NCBI GenBank assembly: GCA_050014355.1
Contig: JBEKDL010000033.1
Coordinates: 1 to 38,101 of the forward strand
Direction of reading: 5' to 3'
Source: Fen-1077 sp050014355
GTDB lineage: Bacteria; Chloroflexota; Dehalococcoidia; Dehalococcoidales; RBG-16-60-22
Length of the DNA: 38,101 bases
Shown: piece by piece, positions 32,490 through 38,101 of the stretch
Layout of the letters: each line of letters begins with the position of its first letter
How positions within the stretch are numbered: the stretch's first letter is position 1
Translations under genes and position numbers: made by a program
Notes under the pieces: model-generated
Seen by the model: only the letters and a program-made list of their open reading frames with translations
Database searches by the model: none
What the model was told of the DNA's origin: nothing

Positions 32490-32532
32490 AGTTATAAAAT
32501 GCCGGGGTAATAAGTTACAAAAACGTGACATT
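32490..32532 (-). promoter_or_regulatory. Shared promoter block, copy B (UspA)
   Basis: On the minus strand AATGTCA, TTTTTGTAAC with TTGTAA (32520-32515), 18 bases, and TATAAC (32496-32491) form a promoter with start near 32484, about 60 bases before the UspA ATG. It is 34/42 identical, gap-free, to copy A. TGTCA and TGTAA repeat at 11 bp. Confidence 0.65.
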
Positions 32533-32567
32533 TTTTTAAATTTTTATCTTTCTGGCGCCTTTCAGGA

Positions 32568-32596
32568 TTGACCGCCGTTCAAGTTAATAGTATTAT
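32568..32596 (+). promoter_or_regulatory. Promoter of the etf-fix operon, nearly leaderless
   Basis: TTGACC (32568-32573), a 17-base spacer and TATTAT (32591-32596) predict a start near 32603, only about nine bases before ATG 32612. No ribosome site fits in that leader, so etfB is probably translated from a very short or leaderless message. Confidence 0.65.
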
Positions 32597-32611
32597 ATTA
32601 AGAGATTTTTC

Positions 32612-33451
32612 ATGCATATCGTCTGTTGCGTCAAACAGGTGCCGGATACTGCCCAGGTAAAAATAGACCCTGAAACGAACACATTAATCCGTTCCGGGGT
32701 GGAATCAATCTGCAATCCTTACGACCTGGTAGCCGTCGAGGTTGGGGTGCAGCTTGCCGAGAAACACGGCGGCAAGGTCACCGTCATTTCCATGGGGCCG
32801 CCCCAGGCCGATTCCGCCCTGCGCGATTGCCTGTCCCTCGGGGCGACCGAGGCTATCCTCCTATCCGACCGCGCTTTCGCCGGGGCCGATACGCTCGCCA
32901 CGAGCTACACCCTTGCCACGACCATCTCCAAAATCTCCTCCGTAGAGCCGGTCGACCTGGTCATCTGCGGGAAACAGGCCATCGACGGCGATACCGCCCA
33001 GACCGGGCCCGGCATCGCGACGCGCTTGGGCTTTAACCAGTTCACGTATGTCGCGGAGATTATAAACGTGGACAGCGCGAACGGGACGATTAAAATCAGG
33101 CGGGAGACGGAAACAGGCAGCGAAATCATTGAAGGTAAAATGCCCGCCCTGCTGACCGTCGAACTCGAGCTGGCCGCGCCGCGGTACGCCTCGCTGCCTC
33201 ACCTGGTACGCGCCTTGAGAGAGGATGTCAAAGTGTGGGGCGCCGCTAATATCGATAGCGCCCCGGAGCGCTTGGGACTGAAAGGCTCGCCGACCTCCGT
33301 CAAGGTAATATTCGCTCCTCCGGTGAGAAAGGGCGGGACGGTCTTTGACGGCGGCGGGGACCAGGTCAAAGCCGCTGGAGATTTTCTGAAAAACTTCCTG
33401 GAAAAAGAGCCGGCCCTGTTGAAAGAGATATTTACCGACCATAAAGGATAA
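32612..33451 (+). CDS. etfB: Electron transfer flavoprotein beta subunit
   Basis: The 279-residue protein is the EtfB/FixA subunit that binds AMP or a second FAD and forms a heterodimer with EtfA. It opens with HIVCCVKQVPDTAQVKIDP, followed by NPYDLVAVEVGVQLAEKHGG, ICGKQAIDGDTAQTGPGIA and a C-terminal tail that wraps around EtfA. The retained residues ICGKQAIDGDTAQTGP match ETF of the FixA type, which sits in electron-bifurcating complexes. It is the first gene of a four-gene operon; its stop overlaps the etfA start region (33449-33453). Confidence 0.92.
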   Translation: MHIVCCVKQVPDTAQVKIDPETNTLIRSGVESICNPYDLVAVEVGVQLAEKHGGKVTVISMGPPQADSALRDCLSLGATEAILLSDRAFAGADTLATSYTLATTISKISSVEPVDLVICGKQAIDGDTAQTGPGIATRLGFNQFTYVAEIINVDSANGTIKIRRETETGSEIIEGKMPALLTVELELAAPRYASLPHLVRALREDVKVWGAANIDSAPERLGLKGSPTSVKVIFAPPVRKGGTVFDGGGDQVKAAGDFLKNFLEKEPALLKEIFTDHKG

Positions 33452-34698
33452 TGATGCCCAAAAACAGCAAAGGTAAAGAAGTCGCCGAGATTATCCCGGA
33501 TAAATGTATCGGGTGCCAGCTTTGCGTCGCCGAGTGCCCCGTCGGCGTAATAAATATGGTCAACGGGGTGGCGAAAATCGATGCCGAAGGCTGCATCGGT
33601 TGCGGTAAGTGCCGGGACGTCTGCCCGGTGGAATCTGTCCTTTTTGAAAAGCCGTCTAAAAAGAAACCCGCCGCGCCAAAACCCGTTTCCGGCCCTGCCG
33701 AAAAATATAGCGGCATCGCGGTGTTTATCGAAGTGCAGAACAGCCACGGCGCCGAAGTGGCCTGGGAGCTCATCGGCAAGGCGCGGGAGCTTGCCGGGAA
33801 ACTGGATACGCGCGTTTTTGGTTTCCTCCTCGGGGCAGGCGTAAAACCCATCGCCGATGAGGCTATCGCTTATGGGTGCGATGCCGTATATATGATGGAT
33901 ACCGACTCGCTCCGGCAATACCTGCCGAAAGTGTACGGCAAAGCACTTGCCGACATGTGTGATTATGTCAAGCCGGAGATATTACTCCTGGGTGCGACGC
34001 ATCTCGGCCGGGACCTGTCCAGTGTCGTCTCTACGATATTGCAGACCGGCCTTACCGCCGATTGTACCGGCCTCGATATTGACCCCGCCTCACACCTCCT
34101 TATGATGACTCGCCCTACCTTCGGCGGCAACATCATGGCCACCATCCTCTGCCGCGACCACCGCCCCCAGATGAGCACCGTGCGGCCGAAGGTTATGAAG
34201 ATGCCGGTAAAAGACGCCACCCGCAAGGGAGAGATAAACACTCTCGATTTTAAACCTTATGTGGGCGACCTTCCCCGGATTCTCGAATTTATACCCAAAA
34301 CTCTTGAAGGCGGCGCCGACATCACCCATGCCCCCGTGCTGGTCGTGGTGGGGAAAGGCGCCTGCGATTCGCGGGCGCTCCCGCTGTTGGAAGAGCTTGC
34401 GGGAATGTTGGGCGGCACCATCGCCTGCTCCCGCGCCGTGGTGGAGACGGGGCTTTTGCCCTACACCCGGCAGGTTGGCCAGACCGGCAAGACCGTGGCG
34501 CCCAAAATTTATATCGGGGTAGGTGTATCGGGCGCCGTGCAGCATCTGGCCGGCATACAGGGCTCGCAAAAAATCATCGCGATTAACACCGATAGGAATG
34601 CCCCGCTGGTGCAAATCGCCGATTACGCCATCATCGGCGATTACCAGCAGATAGTCCCGGAGCTAATTAAAGGCTTCAAGTCGATAATTAAAAAGTAA
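33451..34698 (+). CDS. etfA: Electron transfer flavoprotein alpha subunit with ferredoxin domain
   Basis: The 415-residue protein has an N-terminal two-[4Fe-4S] ferredoxin domain (residues 10-65; CIGCQLCVAECP and CIGCGKCRDVCP), a Lys/Pro linker and then EtfA (about 85-415), including the FAD-binding YIGVGVSGAVQHLAGIQGS and IAINTDRNAPL. Ferredoxin-bearing EtfA occurs in anaerobes such as Clostridia and acetogens, where the extra clusters pass electrons to or from ferredoxin. ATG 33451 overlaps the etfB stop; ATG 33454 is equally possible. fixC follows after 5 bases. Confidence 0.92.
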   Translation: MMPKNSKGKEVAEIIPDKCIGCQLCVAECPVGVINMVNGVAKIDAEGCIGCGKCRDVCPVESVLFEKPSKKKPAAPKPVSGPAEKYSGIAVFIEVQNSHGAEVAWELIGKARELAGKLDTRVFGFLLGAGVKPIADEAIAYGCDAVYMMDTDSLRQYLPKVYGKALADMCDYVKPEILLLGATHLGRDLSSVVSTILQTGLTADCTGLDIDPASHLLMMTRPTFGGNIMATILCRDHRPQMSTVRPKVMKMPVKDATRKGEINTLDFKPYVGDLPRILEFIPKTLEGGADITHAPVLVVVGKGACDSRALPLLEELAGMLGGTIACSRAVVETGLLPYTRQVGQTGKTVAPKIYIGVGVSGAVQHLAGIQGSQKIIAINTDRNAPLVQIADYAIIGDYQQIVPELIKGFKSIIKK

Positions 34699-34703
34699 AT
34701 TAT

Positions 34704-36008
34704 ATGAAAGAATCATTCGATGTCGCTATCGTCGGGGCTGGGCCGGCCGGTATCTCCGCGGCCTGTATCTTAGCTTCCGCCGGTATCAAGACCATCGTCT
34801 TAGAGCGCGGTGAATATCCCGGCGCTAAAAATGTCTCCGGCGGCGTCCTGTACGGGCACGACCTCGCGCAGGTTCTTCCCGACTACCTCGAGCGCGGCTG
34901 CCCTATCGAAAGAAACATCATCGAATCGAGGATATGCTACTTAGCTCAAGAAAGCGGCTATACAGTCGCCTTCCGCGACGCTATATTCGCTACCGAAAAG
35001 AAACATAACGCCTTTACCGTCGTCCGGGCCAAATTCGACCGGTGGTTTGCCGAGCAGGCACACCAGAAAGGGGCTCTGGTTGTCCCCGCCACCGTCGTCA
35101 CCGACCTCCTCCGCGATGGAAAAGGTAACGTGACCGGGGTCGTCACCTCGCGGGAAGACGGCGAAGTCCGGGCAAAAGTGACCCTTCTGGCCGATGGCGT
35201 CAACTCGCCCCTGGCAGTGCGCACCGGCTTCCGCGCCGAGCTCAAGCCGGAACATGTCGCCCTTGCCGTCAAAGAAATCATCGACCTGCCCGCCGAGGTC
35301 ATTGACCAGCGTTTCGGCGTCTCCGGCGGCAACGGCGTGACCACCGAAATCCTTGGCGAAATTACCGCCGGCATGGACGGCATCGCCGCGCTCTATACCA
35401 ATAAAAGCTCCCTCTCGCTCTCTATCGGCGCCAACCTTGCCGACTTTACCGCGGCGCGCGTCAAGCCTTATGAACTGGTTGAGACTTTTAAACAGCATCC
35501 CGTCATCGCGCCCCTGCTGGCTGGCGGGCAGTCCCGCGAGTACATGGCGCACTGGCTGGCCGAAGGCGGCTATGATACTATGCCCCGGCTCTATGGGGAC
35601 GGCTATCTGATAGCCGGCGATTCGGCCATGCTTTTTAACGCGCTCCACCGCGAGGGAAATAATCTGGCCATGGCCTCCGGTAAAAAGGCCGCCGAGACTA
35701 TCATCGAGGCCATGCGCCGCAACGATTTCTCCGCCGGGAGCCTGGCCTCCTACGCTGCAACAATGGCCGCTTCTTTTGTCATCAAGGACATGAAAAAATA
35801 CCGGAAATTCGGGGATTTCCTTTACGGCAACAAGGTAATCTTCGACCGGCTGCCCGCCGCCGCCGCGATGGCGGCCAGGGAAATGCTCACCGTCAACGGC
35901 GTCGGTAAGAAGCAGAAGCAAAAACTGATTATGCAACAGCTCAAGCGGCAAATATCCATTTGGGGACTGCTCAAACTGCTCTGGCGGGGCTGGAGGGCCG
36001 TAAGATGA
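34704..36008 (+). CDS. fixC: FixC-like ETF:quinone oxidoreductase flavoprotein
   Basis: The 434-residue protein has an N-terminal FAD-binding Rossmann motif (VAIVGAGPAGISAACILASAG), the GEYPGAKNVSGGVLYG signature of the FixC/ETF-QO family, and the second FAD motif GDGYLIAGDSAMLFNALHRE. The C-terminal part (about 370-434) is basic and amphipathic, suited to membrane association. It accepts electrons from EtfAB and delivers them to the quinone pool, or takes part in bifurcation with FixX. Unlike ETF-QO of mitochondria it has no built-in ferredoxin; that role falls to fixX, whose start overlaps its stop (ATGA, 36005-36008). Confidence 0.9.
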   Translation: MKESFDVAIVGAGPAGISAACILASAGIKTIVLERGEYPGAKNVSGGVLYGHDLAQVLPDYLERGCPIERNIIESRICYLAQESGYTVAFRDAIFATEKKHNAFTVVRAKFDRWFAEQAHQKGALVVPATVVTDLLRDGKGNVTGVVTSREDGEVRAKVTLLADGVNSPLAVRTGFRAELKPEHVALAVKEIIDLPAEVIDQRFGVSGGNGVTTEILGEITAGMDGIAALYTNKSSLSLSIGANLADFTAARVKPYELVETFKQHPVIAPLLAGGQSREYMAHWLAEGGYDTMPRLYGDGYLIAGDSAMLFNALHREGNNLAMASGKKAAETIIEAMRRNDFSAGSLASYAATMAASFVIKDMKKYRKFGDFLYGNKVIFDRLPAAAAMAAREMLTVNGVGKKQKQKLIMQQLKRQISIWGLLKLLWRGWRAVR

Positions 36009-36286
36009 CAATGAAGATTGAAGACAAGCTGTTTTTAGACCGCTTCAGAGTGGACGAGGAAAGCCATATAAAGATAATCGACGGAGAAAAATGCCTCAAA
36101 GATTGCGCTGGACAGCCCTGCCTGTATTTTTGCCCGGCCAATGTTTACCGCCTGGAAAAAGACCGCATCAGCGTCAACCATGAAGGCTGCCTGGAATGCG
36201 GTTCCTGCCGCATCGCCTGCCCGGGCCTGAATATAGAATGGCGCTTTCCGCGCGGCGGCTATGGCATTAGCCACAAGTTCGGCTAG
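36005..36286 (+). CDS. fixX: FixX-like ferredoxin
   Basis: The 93-residue ferredoxin is partner of FixC. Start ATG 36005 overlaps the fixC stop. It has the FixX pattern: first Cys set CLKDCAGQPCLYFCPANVYR and second set CLECGSCRIACPGLNIEWRF followed by the typical end PRGGYGISHKFG. The second set provides the C-x2-C-x2-C-x3-CP ligands of one [4Fe-4S] cluster. It closes the etfB-etfA-fixC-fixX operon. Confidence 0.92.
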   Translation: MTMKIEDKLFLDRFRVDEESHIKIIDGEKCLKDCAGQPCLYFCPANVYRLEKDRISVNHEGCLECGSCRIACPGLNIEWRFPRGGYGISHKFG

Positions 36287-36485
36287 TAAAACACAGGCCA
36301 ACCCTTAAGGTGATTGGTACTAAAGCAGCTAGCGTTCCCGGCCCTTTTTAGCATATAATTTGATAAACTCCCGGGGACAGGGAGAAATCGCCAATAGTAA
36401 TCTCCCGCCCCTTCCCGGAAAAGGGAAGGCAGAAGAGGGGTTTTGTCTGTCTAACAGAGGCAATACTCCTTGAAGGAGACCGAAA
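36287..36485 (+). promoter_or_regulatory. Leader with hairpins upstream of the phosphorylase gene
   Basis: This 199-base gap contains CTCCC (about 36368-36372) pairing with GGGAG (36380-36384), and CCTTCCC (36410-36416) pairing with GGGAAGG (36423-36429) across a six-base loop. CTCCT-TGA-AGGAG (36466-36478) includes the ribosome site of the next gene, so folding of these bases would cover it. No clear -35/-10 pair is seen; TATAAT at 36353-36358 with no good -35 is the nearest candidate. Confidence 0.35.
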
Positions 36486-38101
36486 ATGCCTTACCAGAAA
36501 ATACCGGAGCGCATTGGCCGGCTCAAAGAGATGGCGGGCAGCCTGTGGTGGAGCTGGCATCCTTCTGCCAGGAACATGTTCAGGATTCTCGACTACTCTC
36601 TCTGGAGCCTTAGCGGGCATAACCCTATTCAGCAGCTTTATGAAATCTCCCATGAAAAGCTGGAAGCTGCCGCTCAAGACCCTACCTTCCTCTCGCTGTA
36701 CGATGCCGCCACAGCCGAAATTGACAGCGAGAAAAAGGATGGCAGCTCTTGGTATGCCGCTAACCCTTCCCTCGCCCTGTCCGGGCCGGTCGCCTACTTT
36801 TCCATGGAATTCGCTATCCACAGCTCCCTGCCCATCTACGCCGGCGGCCTGGGCGTGCTCGCCGGTGACCTCTGCAAAGAAGCCAGCGATATGGGGATAC
36901 CGATGGTAGCCGTCGGGTTCATGTACCCGCATGGATACTTCAAGCAGCGTATCTCGGCCGAAGGCTGGCAGGAAGAGGAGTATCAGCAGCTCGACTTCAC
37001 CAAGGCGCCGGTGACTCAAATTTTATCGAAGGGCGGGCAAAAAAGCCTGGTCGAGGTCAAACTCGGCAACCGGACGTTGCATATCGGGGCCTGGTTGGTC
37101 AATCTGGGGCGGGTCAACCTCTACCTGGTCGATACCAGCCTAGAAGAAAACGACCCCCAGGACCGGCAGCTTTCCAGCCGGCTCTATACCGCCGACCGTG
37201 AGCAGCGTTTAAAGCAGGAAATCATCCTGGGCATAGGCGGCGTGCGCGTCCTGCGGGAGTTGGGCATCAAGCCGACTATCTGGCACGCTAATGAAGGCCA
37301 CACCGCCTTTATGACCCTGGAGCGTATCCGGGAGCTGGTTGCCGCCGGCACGTCCTTCGATAAAGCCCGGGAAAACGTGCAGAACTCCACGGTTTTCACC
37401 ACGCATACCCCCGTCCCCGCCGGCCATGATACCTTCGCCAACCAGCTCATTGAGCAATATTTCAAGGAATACTGGCCTTCCCTGGGCATCGACGGTCAGA
37501 CCTTCCTGAACCTGGGACACACTAACGGTAGTGACTCTCATTTCAATATGACCGTGCTCTCGCTCAAGACCTCCGGTCACCGCAACGCCGTCAGCCGTCT
37601 TCACGGTGTCGTCACGCGCCGGATGTGGTGCAATCTCTGGCTCGAATGCCCCATCGAAGAAGTGCCCATTACCTACGTTACCAATGGCGTCCACGTGCCG
37701 ACATGGATTGCGCAGGAATTCAGAACGCTGTTCAACAAATATCTCGGTAAAGACTGGCTGGACAGGCAGGACGATATCGAGATGTGGCAGCACATTAACG
37801 ATATTCCTGACCCTGAAATCTGGCAGACGCACCAGGAGCTCAAGGGCAAGCTTTTCCATATCATCCTTGAAAGGGCGCAGATACGATGGGCCAAGGGCGA
37901 AGCTTCGCCCCAGCAGATACTCTCGATGGGTTCCCTGCTCGACCACAGCGTCCTGACCATCGCGTTCGTGCGGCGTTTTGCCGAGTACAAGCGGCCGTCC
38001 CTTTTGTTCTATGACATCGAGCGCCTGAAGCGTATCATTAACGATGGCTCGCGTCCCGTCCAGATTATCTTCGCCGGCAAGTCGCACCCCGCCGATACAG
38101 C
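36486..38101 (+). CDS. glgP: Alpha-glucan phosphorylase, N-terminal part
   Basis: The frame starts at ATG 36486 behind GGAG (36475-36478) and is still open at the window edge, giving 538 residues. It belongs to the GT35 alpha-glucan phosphorylase branch of bacteria and archaea with a DUF3417-type N-terminus (ERIGRLKEMAGSLWWSWHPS, followed by MFRILD). Recognisable are PVAYFSMEFAIHSSLPIYAG, GGLGVLAGD, HANEGHTAFMTLERIREL, VFTTHTPVPAGHD, YVTNGVHVPTW and TIAFVRRFAEYKRPSLL, the last part of the glucan-binding and phosphate site region. The enzyme releases glucose 1-phosphate from glycogen or maltodextrin. The pyridoxal phosphate lysine lies beyond the window end. Confidence 0.92.
   Translation, partial: MPYQKIPERIGRLKEMAGSLWWSWHPSARNMFRILDYSLWSLSGHNPIQQLYEISHEKLEAAAQDPTFLSLYDAATAEIDSEKKDGSSWYAANPSLALSGPVAYFSMEFAIHSSLPIYAGGLGVLAGDLCKEASDMGIPMVAVGFMYPHGYFKQRISAEGWQEEEYQQLDFTKAPVTQILSKGGQKSLVEVKLGNRTLHIGAWLVNLGRVNLYLVDTSLEENDPQDRQLSSRLYTADREQRLKQEIILGIGGVRVLRELGIKPTIWHANEGHTAFMTLERIRELVAAGTSFDKARENVQNSTVFTTHTPVPAGHDTFANQLIEQYFKEYWPSLGIDGQTFLNLGHTNGSDSHFNMTVLSLKTSGHRNAVSRLHGVVTRRMWCNLWLECPIEEVPITYVTNGVHVPTWIAQEFRTLFNKYLGKDWLDRQDDIEMWQHINDIPDPEIWQTHQELKGKLFHIILERAQIRWAKGEASPQQILSMGSLLDHSVLTIAFVRRFAEYKRPSLLFYDIERLKRIINDGSRPVQIIFAGKSHPADT

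Noticed and set aside
36401..36440. Transcription terminator before the phosphorylase gene
   Set aside because: The perfect stem at 36410-36429 is not followed directly by a T tract (GCAGAAGAGGGG intervenes before TTTT).
1..38101. CRISPR array, insertion sequence or prophage
   Set aside because: No regularly spaced repeats, transposase, integrase or phage structural genes were found in either strand.

Overview
The window reads as a chromosome segment of an uncultured Chloroflexota bacterium, most likely Dehalococcoidia-like. This is an inference from gene content. The translation signals (strong GGAGG sites), sigma70-type promoters, two-component systems and PilB/PilC type IV pilus are bacterial, yet the first 7.9 kb encode an archaellum motor, which among bacteria is known mainly from Chloroflexota. 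The sequence is moderately GC-rich, densely packed and almost entirely on the + strand up to 24.2 kb.

Layout. (1) 1-7885: archaellum block with three ArlF/ArlG-like stator-type proteins (the first cut by the window edge), ArlJ, a 57-aa coiled-coil protein, an ArlD/E-like acidic protein, ArlH, ArlI and an unrecognised 206-aa protein. Archaellins and the prepilin peptidase are not in view. (2) 7886-12668: a structured leader, then membrane histidine kinase, double-receiver protein, receiver-GAF-kinase and an OmpR/PhoB-type regulator. (3) 12669-22925: a BldC/MerR-like regulator and a type IV pilus operon (prepilin, long coiled coil with a degenerate kinase dimerisation domain, CpaE-like receiver-ParA protein, PilB, PilC, PilV-like, a broken PilW-like gene, PilX-like, PilO-like, PilM-PilN fusion). 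(4) 22926-25975: degenerate receiver, small unknown protein, tRNA-Lys(CUU), truncated cupin, a peroxiredoxin with an in-frame TGA at the catalytic Cys (probable selenocysteine), and a 516-base region holding a promoter, a tandem repeat and a structured, terminator-ended segment. (5) 25976-32422: tungsten aldehyde ferredoxin oxidoreductase, amidohydrolase, site-2 protease with CBS domains, glutaredoxin-like protein with ferredoxin:disulfide reductase-rubredoxin fusion, zinc-ribbon protein, DUF5752-like protein and UspA. (6) 32612-36286: etfB-etfA-fixC-fixX electron-transfer operon. (7) 36486-end: alpha-glucan phosphorylase, cut by the window edge.

The two surface machines (archaellum and type IV pilus) are separated by a two-component cascade that could coordinate them. 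The second half is anaerobic redox and stress metabolism. Two observations there stand out: the probable selenoprotein peroxiredoxin with a SECIS-like hairpin, and a 42-bp promoter block repeated with fixed spacing in front of the peroxiredoxin, glutaredoxin/disulfide reductase and UspA genes. The block carries TGT(C/A)A direct repeats 11 bp apart, like sites of PhoB/OmpR regulators, suggesting a small redox-stress regulon.
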